Positions 1 through 10,589 of a stretch of 64,000 bases of DNA are shown here, piece after piece. Both the position numbers and the translations under genes were made by a program. Location of the stretch: positions 97,276,087 through 97,340,086 of the forward strand of contig CM043966.1 of the NCBI GenBank assembly GCA_014529385.2, given 5' to 3'. The notes beneath the pieces were generated by a model, which saw nothing but the letters and a program-made list of their open reading frames with translations, made no database searches and had not been told where the DNA came from. Within the stretch, counting starts at the first letter, position 1; each line of letters starts with the position of its first letter. Source of the DNA: Adiantum capillus-veneris (Eukaryota > Streptophyta > Polypodiopsida > Polypodiales > Pteridaceae).

Positions 1-120
1 TGAGAGAGAGAGTGTGCAAGAGCATAGCCTGCGTCTCCGACAGCAACGCCACGCAGCGACATAACGAAGGTCTGCTTCTCCCTCTGGCTTTGCCTAAATC
101 TCTCTATCTCTGTTTCTGTC

Positions 121-151
121 ACCCACACACAAACACACACACACACATACA

Positions 152-187
<36 letters not shown>

Positions 188-188
188 A

Positions 189-222
<34 letters not shown>

Positions 223-308
223 ACACTTACACACAGACACACATCTTAAAAATACACACACACACACACATTCTCTCTCTCTCTCTCTCTCTCTCTCCCT
301 CTCTCTCT
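121..308. repeat. AC then CT microsatellite
   Basis: The sequence is almost pure AC dinucleotide, with a few interruptions, from 121 to about 270, then CT to about 308. Open frames across it encode only His-Thr or Leu-Ser runs and are not genes. Confidence 0.97.
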
Positions 309-312
309 ATAC

Positions 313-489
313 CAAAGGCGCGCGTAGAGAGTCATACCCGTAGTGCATGTGTCTATGCGCGCCGTTAGTACTGTCCATTGAGTAGAGAGAGAGAGAGAGA
401 GAGAGTATGGGTGTGTTATTTTAACCTATACTAACGGCGCGCGGACGTGCTTGTTGAGGTTAAAAAGTGGTCTGTGCGCGCCTTTAGTA
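313..489. repeat. Four short GC-rich motif copies, alternating orientation
   Basis: A motif reading GCGCGCC(G/T)TTAGTA occurs on the plus strand near 355-370 and 474-489, and inverted near 430-443 and (partly) 313-324. The copies are separated by AG and CT simple repeats and lie 280-450 bp upstream of the start codon at 767. They could be regulatory sites or remnants of a duplicated block. No known box is recognised. Confidence 0.6.
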
Positions 490-495
490 ATGTGG

Positions 496-497
<2 letters not shown>

Positions 498-557
<60 letters not shown>

Positions 558-571
558 GTTATATATGCTAA

Positions 572-625
<54 letters not shown>

Positions 626-663
626 GAGAGAGAGAGAGAGTCAGAGAGAGAGAGAGAGAGAGA

Positions 664-714
<51 letters not shown>
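498..714. repeat. CT array facing AG array, hairpin-forming
   Basis: A CT run (498-556) is followed after about 20 bp by an AG run (576-714). The two arms are complementary, so each strand can fold into a long hairpin or H-DNA. The AG arm ends about 50 bp before the ATG at 767, so it lies in the promoter or 5' UTR of the fusion gene. GA repeats next to plant promoters are known binding sites for BBR/BPC-type GAGA-binding proteins. A role here is inference. Confidence 0.9.
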
Positions 715-717
<3 letters not shown>

Positions 718-766
718 CATAGAAAGAGAGAAGGGGATTGAGACTCTTCTTTTGGTGTACAGTAAG

Positions 767-3518
767 ATGGCTAGAACAAAAGCCACTGCAAGGAAGGCAG
801 GCAAGGGTCCAGGATTAGCATCGAAAGCAAGTGGTAGATCAGCAACCCCAAAGAAAAGACTTGGAAAACCAAATAAAATTCTGAAAGGGCCAAGGATGAA
901 GAAGCTCCAAACCTGCATGGGACTTTTCAGAGAAATCAGAAAGGCACAGAAATGTGTAGATTTATGCATACCAAAGCTGCCCTTCCAGAGGATGGTGAGG
1001 TCCATATGTGATGAAGCTACCTGGGGCACCAAAAGGTGGAAGGTGGTGGCATTAATGGCTCTACAGGAAGCAGCTGAGGACTTCCTACTGGAGTACTTCA
1101 GTGACATGACCATTGTTGCAGCCCATGCCCACAGGGTTACTATAATGGACAAAGATAGTGAGACATTGAAAAGAATAAGGTGGAGGTATGACAAACTGCT
1201 GGTCCCCAATGTCTGCAAGGATAAGAAAATGAGAGAAATTTTGTTATACCCCCCGGAGCTAGTGCCTCAGCTCACAGTTGTAGATGTCACACATGATGTG
1301 AATACAAGGGCAAAGGCAGAGACTATTGCTCGCCAAACAGAGGAAATGAGGGAAGCAGAGCTTCAGGAGAAAGCAAAAGTAGCAGTGGAGTCCCAGAAAC
1401 AAACAGAGTGCAATGTGACCCTGTCTATAGAGGCAATGAATCAAGAAACTCTACTTTCAATGAAGAATGGTTTGCTTGTAGAGATACCATTTGTAGATGG
1501 AACCAGAAACCTAGCTCTGGAAAAGATGGACATTGATTTATTGCAGAATCCAGATGCTCAGATTTCAGACACAATTATCTATGCTTGTCTTAAGTAAGTG
1601 TTACTATCTTGCTAGCTTTGAAAACTCAGATAATAGGTTTGCTAACTCAGGTAGAGTCTTTGCAGCCTGATCAAAAGTCAACTCCCATTGCACACTCACA
1701 CAGAGGTGTTTCTCCTTGATCCACAAATGTCTGTAATTATTAGACAAAAGAATAGTCCATCTGGGACCTTTGAGAGCTGGTTTCGCCACTGTGCTATGCT
1801 GGAAGTTACTGTGATCATCTTCCCATATGAGAACAACCATCACTGGAGTCTCATATGCCTTGATGTTGACCAACCAGCAGTGTGGGTGTTCAATTCAATA
1901 AAAGGAACCCACCCTGAAATTAGGCTGTAAGTGTTTTGTGTCAGAAAGTGTTTATTATAGATATCCATGTAAATTTGAAGCCTCATGCTAACATCTTGAC
2001 ATTGCCTTGTGCAGTTGTATAAAGAGGTTGTTGCTTGCCTATGGCAAGCTATGTGGAAGGTATGAACTATACAAGGCCCCAATCAAAGAAGTACCTGTCC
2101 CAAATCAAACCGATGGGAATTCTTGCGGCTGGAGATGTCTTCTCCATGCAGAATATGTCCTGCAAAGCTACTTTGCATTAAAACCTTTCATGACTAAGGT
2201 ACCCATTTTGCAATGCATTCAGTTAGTTTTGGTTTAGTCTATAAAAGAATTCTCATCATGTGGTCTTTCAATTTTGCAGAGTGCTTTAAAAAACTACACA
2301 TATGATTATTTGCAAAGATACCGGGTAAGTTTAATACAACACCTGCTTACTATGTCTAGCCCTAGAGAGATTGAAGATAGCGGCTTGGATGAGCGCACTA
2401 TTGATCTTACAAAACATGACGTGCCACCACGACAAACCCCTACATCCGATACAGTGGAATCGCAATGGGCCGAGGGTGTCATATCAGCAGAAGATCAAAG
2501 AGTCGAGGATGAGGAAAGGACAAATGAGCATATGGAAGCTGCTAAGGTTCAACCGGAGGAGACAATGAAAGAGCCAAGTCAGCCAGTGGAACAGCCAAAA
2601 GAGCCTATGGCTGAAACCGAAGATGAGGAAAGCAGGCCTATAGATGAGCAAAAGGATATGGATGAGGAAAGCAGGCCTAGGGATGAGCAAAATGATATGG
2701 ATCAGGGAAGGATGTATGAGGCAAGCCGATCAACCTTGAATCAGGCAGAAAGGGCCATGGGGGAGACCCGTGATGAAGATTTGAATGATGACTATGAAGA
2801 TAAAGCGGAGGAGAGCAACAACGACATGAACACTACAGAGACCCAGTATGGACCCTTGCTACCTGTAGATACGGTTGTTCCGATAATGTCTATTCAAGTA
2901 TGGCAAAATATGTTCAGCTTCTAACTACTTATATGTACTTGTCAACTTTTACAGAGGTTGATTATCTTGGACGTCAATGGATTGCTGCTGATGCGGGTGC
3001 CTCTCGGTGACAGAGGACCCTTTGAGGATTTGCAAACGTTTCGGATGGGAACTTGTCGAGTCGTGGTTCGTCCAGGAACCAAGGAGTTTATTGAGTTTCT
3101 TCTTTCGCGCTTCAGGGTTGGCATATGGTCTTCAATGCAAAGGCAAAACTTATTGCCACTAGTTGCAATAGTTTGCAGTGTATGCCAAGCTCACACGTCA
3201 GATTTTGCCTTTTTGTATGATCAAAGAAAATGCGTTACCGTTGAGGGCCACTACCACCCTAAAAAACCAGGATTACCTCTTTTGTACAAACCGTTTAGCC
3301 AAATCGGTGTACCCTTTGATGCAACTAATACACTACTAATTGATGATACTCCCGAAAAGGGAGAACTAAATCCGTCGGGAACAACTATCTCACCACCTTC
3401 TTTCGAGGGGCATTCCTTCGATTTTTACCTTGAAGACATTCTGATTCCATACTTACAGAAATTGTATCTCAGTCCATTGTTCACGGACGAGTTTGTACTT
3501 TCTAATGAATTAAGATGA
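767..3518 (+). CDS. Histone H3-like / Ulp1 (C48) protease / FCP1-like phosphatase fusion, 5 exons
   Basis: The exon model is 767-1593, 1666-1926, 2015-2198, 2280-2897 and 2955-3518. All introns are GT-AG and the phases agree, giving 2454 nt or 817 aa. Residues 1-140 are a divergent but full-length histone H3: the tail keeps MARTK and K9 (Q5 and S10 are Ala), followed by recognisable REIRK, LPFQR, ALQEAAE and RVTIM blocks. A Glu/Lys-rich coiled coil lies at about 180-212. The Ulp1/SENP fold covers about 235-440, with His335-Trp, Gln394 and Cys400 (in NSCGW); the usual catalytic Asp position reads Asn352. An acidic linker (441-630) carries a 13-residue tandem repeat at nt 2622-2699. Residues 631-817 match FCP1/NIF HAD phosphatases: Asp636-x-Asn638, IWSS (687-690) and IDD (759-761). 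Inferred role: SUMO-protease and phosphatase activities tethered to chromatin. The start was chosen at the histone Met rather than in the AG repeat. The exon 4/5 join could instead separate two genes, but the phase-0 splice argues for one. Confidence 0.8.
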
Positions 3519-3546
3519 TTCTTCTATCTGTCTTTGTCTTGTCTAA

Positions 3547-3547
3547 C

Positions 3548-3579
<32 letters not shown>

Positions 3580-3609
3580 GACACACACACAGAGAGAGAG
3601 AGAGAGAGA
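3547..3609. repeat. AT, AC and AG microsatellite
   Basis: Consecutive AT, AC and AG dinucleotide runs lie between the 3' ends of the two convergent genes. Confidence 0.9.
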
Positions 3610-3732
3610 TTTGACGTGGTAAAGAAATGTATTTCAAGCACACTTTTTCACAGGGCACAATTGAAAAATGAGATCAATAAACTTCATGTCTTGAAAGTCA
3701 TTTGTATACACTTGGGTTTACAAGAATATCTG

Positions 3733-5154
3733 TTACATTGACACTACTTCAACCCGACCATCCAACTCTTTGCACAAAATATCTTTTTCTCTTCGCCGCA
3801 TCACCTTACGGCCAGCTAAGAAAAAGGAAAAATCTGATAGTTCCTTGTCCATTGACTCTTCAATGATGTCATTTCGCAAATGCTGAAGACTGCATAGCTC
3901 CCTTATTGTAACCACCAATAGTAGGCCATTCTCTTTATCAATCACTTCCACATCCACAGTAGGATTATCTTCCAAACCTGCAGAAACTTGGTCCATAGGA
4001 ATGTACTTACCGTTTATCATTTGTGATCGCATATACCAAAATGAGAGTAATAGTGATTGGCTTGCAATCATGTACTTGACAACTAGAGTATCAAGCGCGA
4101 CCTCGCACCGTAAACCAATCTCTTCCTTTGCATACCATCCTTTGTCAAGAAGTTTGTCACAGGATGACTGCTAAAATGACTTGCACATGAACATAGTTTT
4201 TGTAACTCTGATGTTGTAGCTATGAAACAGCTCTATGAAGAGTGCAACAGGACAAAAGTTTGCAATTCGAACCAGTTTGGTAGGAATAGAGCTACGTAGA
4301 GACCTTTGTATATCCTTGTAGAGCTTACTTCGCATTGCCTCCACCATTGTTTCCTCGGGAACTGGCCAGTCCACAGTGTTCCAATCGGTCGGTAGAGGCA
4401 GTTTCACCAACATGCCATTCTTATTTCCTGAGCTGAGTTGGTAAAAGTGGTCATAAAAAAAGATTCCCTCATCAGCCAATCTTTTGCTGCTCCTCTCTGA
4501 ATACTGTAGAGAACCAATATGGGCATGTACAACATGGAAGAGGCCTATTATGCACTCCACAGGCTCCCATTGCTCATAAGAAGAGGGATAAACATCTGTA
4601 ATATATATAAGAAGAGTTAAACTAAGAGTATCAATAAGTACAAATGACAAATCTAATGTAATTGAGTTGTGAAGAGTAGAGACATTACTCATAACAAGCG
4701 GGATAAAACATTGCAAAATATATAAGAAAAGTTATAATGAGAGTATCAGTAAGTTCACATGTCAAGAGTACTTACAATTGCAACGTGGTTGATGTATATT
4801 TGATACATTTCCACCGTTTTCTATCACCTCTGGATGGGTAAACACATGCTGAACAAGAACTTCCTTTACAGATCTTTTGCCGATCTCAACTTTGAAATCC
4901 AACACCCTGGCCTTCCATGCTGAGCGGTAAACGTTGATACCACTAGACCTCTTGGGTCTTCTTGGTTGCATGAGGACCCATGAACCTTTGTTTATCCTTT
5001 GTCCAACCCATTGGTTGTCTGCACTTATTGAAGCTGGTATTGTAATTGAGGATATGCTACTACTTGGCCTTCTAGGCAAAGTGCCGTTGTTGTTTGTTGG
5101 TGTGAGAGACAGTAAACACCTTGAGGCTCTTGGGCGAGAAGACGTGGATGCCAT
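3733..5154 (-). pseudogene. Unknown two-exon gene with one in-frame stop
   Basis: Exon 1 runs 5154-4776 and exon 2 runs 4595-3733, joined by a GT-AG intron with matching phase (1 nt plus 2 nt). Together they make 414 codons, the last being the stop. A single TAG at 4173-4171 (codon 268) interrupts a frame that is otherwise open on both sides, so this is a recent pseudogene, a readthrough case or a sequencing error. The N-terminal third (WVGQR...WKARVLDF) looks like a small beta-rich chromatin-reader type segment. The C-terminal 90 residues have a ubiquitin-like feel. Both are weak impressions and I do not recognise the family. It is convergent with the H3-Ulp1 gene, with about 215 bp between the stop codons. 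Confidence 0.55.
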
Positions 5155-5600
5155 AACTCTCAGAGAAAAGCTTTAGTGGAGGGAGATTCACTTTGAAAGC
5201 ATTCTAATGGAGGGAAAGTGTTTTAAAATTCCAATATCTTGTGCGGGCTTAATGGTCACCCTCCAGTACGTTAATGACCATGAGAGAATATCAGAAGTGG
5301 GACCACACGCAAGCACCTAAAAGCTCGATAAAAGTAAGGAAATTACTATGCTACAATCCTAGTTTCGTGAAAGTTTTATGCTATTTTCCTATTTTTTGAG
5401 TCTTTCCAGGTACTTTTCTACGTAACGTAGCCTTCATGCTCATTGGACGCGCTCTATTTTTCTCTCTCTTCATATGGCCCTCCAAATGACCTCCAAAATT
5501 TCCTAATGTTTGTCTCTTTTTCTTTCCATTTGTAGATTTGTTTTGGAGGTTTTTGGAGGTTTATGGCCACGTTGGTGGTCGTCATTGTTGTGCTGTTGAT
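5155..5600. other. Intergenic, no gene seen
   Basis: No domain, repeat or element end is recognised. The minus-strand frame of the next feature fades out here. I could not find the missing 3' LTR of the large minus-strand gypsy element in this stretch. Confidence 0.5.
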
Positions 5601-6460
5601 CTACATCCACATAGATCGGTTTGCCGGTTTCATCTGTAGTGGGTGTATGCATGCCGATGTTGCTTTTATTGAAGGGAGTTCTTGTTGCTTTGGTTTCGGG
5701 ATCCAAATGCGAGTCGCATTTAAGTTGTTACTGAGCATTCCCTTTGGGATCCATATCTTTTTTATTCCCTTGTTTGTTGGTTGAACTGTGTTCTCCTTTT
5801 GACTTCTTCGGTTGTATTGCATGTATGCCATGTCACCTTTATCCTTCCGCACCCATACTTGTTTTTCACATGTTGCTAACCTTGATCTTTTCACTGCGGT
5901 CTGTGTTGTTTTATGTTTGTAGTGAACATGGTTGGCAGTTCCCTGGTTGGTCGCCATGGGTATTGTGTTGTACTTTAGTGACACCCATCCTTTTGGTTCT
6001 TTATTCCGTGATTGTGGTGCTGTCATCTGGTTCTTTCGGGGTTGCTGAGCAAAGGCTACCACCTGTTGTTCTTGTGCATGCTGAATTTTGATTGCATCCG
6101 AATTCCAATCCATCTACACATTATACTCTTTTTGCCAAGGTTGTCCCAACAACATGGGGTGTAGTGTGCTCTCATCCTCAACCACGTAAAACTTGTGTGG
6201 GTAAATATATTTATGTATTTGTACATGCAATATAGTCCAGCCTAATGTTTTTAGCGAATGTGATATACTAGTTTCCAGCACTTGTGGAGTAGGATGTAGT
6301 TGATCTTTGGGCTTGAGCTGTTTGTATAATTTGTAAGAGATCATATTTACCTAACCTCCACAATCAAGCAATACCGTCGATTCAACTTGATTGCTACCCA
6401 CTTTGACTGCAATTATTGGCTCCATTGTGTCTTCACCAAAATTCGTTAGTCGAATAGCAT
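5601..6460 (-). pseudogene. Retropepsin-like ORF downstream of an integrase end
   Basis: Reading from 6460 leftward, the segment has the plan of a retroviral-type aspartic protease: LLDCGG at the active-site position followed directly by a TAG, then VNMIS, a middle TLG strand, and MLLGQPW. A second frame (6113-5601, 170 aa) continues it with Lys/Gln-rich sequence and three W-containing motifs (VWVRK, IWIPK, IWIPK). The orientation matches the integrase remnant immediately to the right. The host element already has its own LDSGAG protease near 27.5 kb, so this is either an extra downstream protease ORF or a fragment of a different element. Degenerate, with frameshifts. Confidence 0.5.
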
Positions 6461-6938
6461 TTATTCGCAACGGTTATCCACATTGTTGTTGTTGTCGTAG
6501 AAGCCTTCTTTTTGTAATGCATTCTTTTGCTTCTGCTTGGGCCTCTTCTCTGTACCCTCTGTTTCTCCTTCATCCGTTGTTTTTCTTGATGGATTTGTTG
6601 AAGCATATCCTGTGTTAGTGGTAAATGATATTTTTTTATCGACACCCACTACTCCCATTTCGCATTTCTTCTCTTGCTAATGTAGCAAGTTTGACAGCTC
6701 CACTTTGTGATAAGTCACTAATCACAAAGGGTCCATCCTCGCTTTTTAAGTTTCTTGGCATGTTGCTTCAAGGTATAAACAAGTACATAATCACCTGTTT
6801 TGAACTCTTTCGTGCACACATGCTTGTCAAAAAACTCTTTTTGTCTTCTCTTTTTAGCATAGATCAAAGCTACAGCTCTTAATCTAAGTTCATCTAGCTT
6901 TTCAAAATTATCTATTCTTGAAGAGAGCTCATGCCCTT
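6433..6938 (-). pseudogene. C-terminal end of minus-strand gypsy integrase
   Basis: The sequence reads from the TGHEL segment through LRAVALIYAKKRRQKE, TGDYVLVY, a GPFVI-type block and GAVKLATL, ending near a CRxKxxH tail. This is the usual gypsy integrase C-terminal order. One frameshift lies near 6735 and a stop near 6640. The other half of this gene is at 23031 and above: removing the intervening chromovirus restores a W-T-G-H-E-L reading across the junction, so the two pieces are one interrupted gene. Confidence 0.75.
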
Positions 6939-7599
6939 TGTAAGGTCTCCGACCCCGATCAAAAAGAACACCATTATACCTTGAAATGAAAATAATGGAA
7001 TAAGTTACTATTTTTAGCAATTTTCCAGATTCTGTCAGTGCCATCATGTTTAGAATGTTTTAAAGCTCTGAAATGTGAATTAAAATAATTTTTTGTAAAA
7101 AAATTCCAAAAATAGTAAGTTTTTGGTCACCCGACCCGTCCAGTTTTGATCGCCTCGAAAAACTGCACCCGTACCTCGAATTTGATAAAATGCAATTTCG
7201 GACCCCGGGGGCTGCTAACTATGGCAGGTACTCGGGCTAGTACGCCTTAGTTAGAGCTTGCTATAGCAATTTTCGGCATCAAAATCCGACTCGTATGACC
7301 CGTTTTAGCCTAGAACCAAATTTCCTAAAAATTGTCCAGGGAGGTACCGGAGGCCCGGGACTGTGGGAACAGGTCCCATCCCACTCCAGATCAGCTTTAG
7401 CAGCTAGGGGGCGCCCTCTTGCTTTGTGGGAGTCCTGGGAGAGTTTCCAAGCCAGTAACTAAGTCTCAGAACCAGTTAACCAAGCCAACCTGACACTTGG
7501 TGGGCAGGGAACTGGACTTGCCATGCTTAACTGGAGAAGCTCCCAGATGCATTTAGCAACCCAGATCGATTTTCAGCATGTAGGAGCCTATTTAAAGAC

Positions 7600-7639
<40 letters not shown>

Positions 7640-8534
7640 GCTCACACACACACAGTGCACACACATACACCTACACACACTCTGGGAACACACACCTTTT
7701 GAAGGAGAAGCAAGGAGGAAGGTCTGTCGGAACACACACCTTTTGAAGGAGAAGCAAGGCGGAAGGTGCTGTCGAATTCTTGCCTCGAGAATCTCGATTA
7801 GATCAGAGAATCGAGAGGTTTATCAACCCTTAATCACGGTAACCACGGTTTAATTAATGCTTTCTGCAAATCCTTTTTCATTACCATCTAAATTTCTGTC
7901 TATTAGGCTTATTCCTAGTCGTAATTCTCTATAATTACTCTCTAAATTCTCCTTAACCATATTCTATTATGTAATCATCATCCCATAGCTTAATTATCAG
8001 CCATTCATCACTCTTAATTAATGATTAGTGCACGATTATTAGAATTTTCTCTCTCTAGGTAGCATAGAAATTAATCAGTAAGCTGGTAATTGTGTAGATT
8101 GATGAGAATCACTCTTTCTATCACGCATTAATATTGTAGCTGATTTAGATCCATCTCTGTTATGCATTAAGATATAATTAAGGTAAGATTAATCTGTCAT
8201 TAAGTCTCTAAGAGGTGGTTTTTCTCACACCTATGCATGCGGTGATTCTGCACCCTCTAATTGCTAGGAAAGAGATTAATCATGCTTAATTCATCTCTCT
8301 GGTAATTCCATTAGTGAAATTCTATTATTCTTAATCATGTAAGCCGAGTAATTATCTTTAGAGCCGGTTCCCATAGGATTATGTGTCATCCATAATGATT
8401 GCTATATGGAAAAATATAAACCTCTCATATAGCAGGCATTGTTTGATGTTGCTAATCTATCATTTGGCTTGTTATGACGCTTGCGGACATTAGCTCTTTT
8501 CCCCAAGTTAATTATTTAAAGTAGTGAGTTTAAA

Positions 8535-8705
8535 ATGGCCCCGGTTAAGAGGACTCGCTTTGGTGGAGCCCACGACCACGAGGCAGGAACGAGCAAGGTG
8601 AACGGAAAGGGAAAAGCTCCCATGGAGGAACAAATACCGGCCATCTCACGGGCCATCGACGAAGAAATGGAAGAGGTAGATCATAATTTCATTCAAGTTG
8701 TTTAA
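8535..8705 (+). CDS. Small ORF inside the chromovirus LTR (56 aa)
   Basis: An ATG at 8535 opens 56 codons beginning MAPVKRTRF, basic then acidic. The same ORF is intact in the 3' LTR (18074-18244) with two visible substitutions near the N-terminus. It ends in an AAGAG/GTAGAT string resembling a splice donor, and the gag frame begins near 10590 just after an ATGTAG string resembling an acceptor. It may therefore be a spliced first exon of gag. That is inference, and it may simply be a chance ORF. Confidence 0.35.
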   Translation: MAPVKRTRFGGAHDHEAGTSKVNGKGKAPMEEQIPAISRAIDEEMEEVDHNFIQVV

Positions 8706-8968
8706 TTTAACATTGCACACGTTTAGTTAGGAATGAAAATATCCCCAAACATGTTGGAGAAATCCTACGGAAACCTCGGCATTGAATTCATTGTACATTA
8801 AGTTCTAAAGTAGGAAGGAAATGATTGATGGGTATGCTGGTTGCAATTAGGAAAGAATGTCTGCTAGGGAAAATTTAGCTCGACATGTTCATTTTATTTC
8901 CAATCTTGAATCAGTCCTGACCCCCCTACTAATCACAGGGGGCAGAGTTCCTCATTAAGGGCTCTTGA

Positions 8969-9087
8969 ATCCATGACTTGCTTTCTATGCGGTGGATACC
9001 CACGACTTGCTTTCTATGCGGTGGGAACCCACGTCTTGCTTTCTATGTGGTAGGAGTGTCCATGACGTGCTTTCTATGCGGTGTACA
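8969..9087 (+). repeat. Four-copy tandem repeat in LTR
   Basis: The core CTTGCTTTCTATGCGGTGG recurs four times at about 27-29 bp spacing with small changes. The same array is in the 3' LTR at 18507-18625. It lies in the part of the LTR where enhancers often sit, but there is no direct evidence of function. Too few and too diverged for a CRISPR array. Confidence 0.85.
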
Positions 9088-9760
9088 TACCTAGTTGTAT
9101 GGGCAGCTAGGCGACAACGGGAGGAATGAACTCTCGCTGGAGGGGGGATGTTGTACCTCCATAACATTGGAACTTTTATGAATAAGTTTGAGTAGAATTT
9201 TTACTAGAATTCTGTCTTGGTGATGTTTGCAATACTGGTTGAAGGGCTGTATTAACAAACAATGTGATTCAGAATTAAACAAGGAATCTTTATGTTGAAC
9301 AACCTTTGTGGTAGTAATTAGGTCACACAAGGAAGTGTGAGTGTGGGGGTGGAAAGTGGGGGCTTGGTTCAGGTTGCCAATGCCTACGAGATGGGTGGTC
9401 CCGATTGGTCGGGAACTCTCTGTCCCCATTGTGCTTACTTCGATATTAGTAATACTCATTGCCCCTAGAGCGGTGAAATCTCGAGTGTACGTGCCTCTGA
9501 AACATGGGGAAAAAGGCGCTCGGGGTTTCTCTCCTCTTGGAAGGTGGGTCTTAGGATCGCTAGATAGTTCAAGTACGCTTCCCCTGCGAGGTGGAGCTAG
9601 ATCTCCCTGCTAGTAGGCTCGAACTCGACTCACCTTGTGATGAGAGATCGTCCGCTAGTCGAACCCTGAACCATTTTGTTTGCTTCCGTAATAGATCTAG
9701 TGGCCACCGGGTTCACCATCAGATCGGCCATTGGAAACGGCGGGGTGGGGACCTCACACC

Positions 9761-9772
9761 TGGTATCAAAGC
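9761..9772 (+). other. Primer binding site of chromovirus
   Basis: TGGTATCAAAGC lies two bases after the LTR end. It matches the initiator-Met tRNA type PBS (TGGTATCAGAGC) with one change. Confidence 0.8.
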
Positions 9773-10589
9773 CTAGGTTAGGCTGGGAAATAAAGTTTTA
9801 TTGTTTGAACATTTAAAAGGATTTGAAAGTATATAGGTAGTTGATCCGAATTCCTTACATTGGTGTTGCAGGAAGACCTCGTGCTCGAATATCGGAAGTT
9901 TCAAGTGTTTGAGCTTATTTATGAGCAAGCTTGAAGATCCCCAGGTTACCAGTTCAGGCGAGATGTCATGGAGATACTGTTGAAGGCTTATACGCCACAC
10001 TCCACTCGCATTGATAGAGGATGGGAACTTGATTGGACATTTCCAGGAGGGGTTTACTACATCAATGCTCAAAAGCTAGGATGCCTGGCTACCGACTTGA
10101 AGAAGATACGTTGGGGAGAAGAGTTGAGAGTAATAGAGATATTCTACTTGGTGCCTACACGATTGGACTAGACTGTTTCAGACAACTCCAATTAAACCAT
10201 CAGCGACTTGCTTTTGGAGAAGGTCACCAACGTGATCCCAGCGAACCGAGTCAAAACCTTTGGATTACTGAAAGCGGAACTCCGGCTTGATATCTTAGTT
10301 TATTATCCACTCAAGAATGAGTATAGGAACTATTACACAAATGAAGTAGTGCATCATGTCAATACCATCTCCTAGGCGTATTTTATACGCAATCCATAAA
10401 GCCATGTAATAATCTGATCATCAGTTATCCTAAACCTTGAAGGGTTTCGATTGTAATAAATTTTCATCAATAAATTGCTTTTTGTCTCTGAATCTCAGTC
10501 TCTTGATGATGTGGAATTTTGAATTTTATTAAAGTCTCGTGTCTATTTTTAAAATTCAAGTAGTGGTGTCAAGAAGTTCGTATAACCCA

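Larger units (their letters stand above)
6939..9758 (+). repeat. 5' LTR of chromovirus
   Basis: 2820 bp, starting TG and ending CA, directly followed by the PBS. It matches 14880-19297 minus the nested insertion. Over the first 300 bp I count about a dozen differences by eye, mostly transitions. It contains an AC microsatellite near 7604-7645, a roughly 47-bp duplication near 7686-7770 absent from the 3' copy, and a four-copy tandem repeat near 8969-9087. Confidence 0.9.

Noticed and set aside
12-368. 118-aa frame rich in His-Thr
   Set aside because: It is the translation of AC and CT microsatellites.
568-1218. 216-aa minus-strand frame
   Set aside because: It runs antisense to the histone-like exon and into the AG repeat, where it gives only Ser-Leu runs.
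767-1593. Exon 1 as a separate histone H3 gene
   Set aside because: The frame continues well past the histone fold with no stop, and the splice at 1594 matches the protease exon in phase.
767-3518. Integrated giant-virus histone gene
   Set aside because: Four spliceosomal introns, plant-type Ulp1 and NIF domains and surrounding plant transposons give no support for a viral origin.
6718-7047. 109-aa minus-strand frame spanning an LTR edge
   Set aside because: It is a chance read from the chromovirus LTR into the real integrase remnant, not one gene.
8969-9087. CRISPR-like spaced repeats
   Set aside because: Only four diverged units without unique spacers, inside a plant LTR.
9341-9613. 90-aa frame repeated at 18880-19152
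   Set aside because: The repetition comes from the two LTRs. No domain is seen, and the opposite strand is open in the same place.
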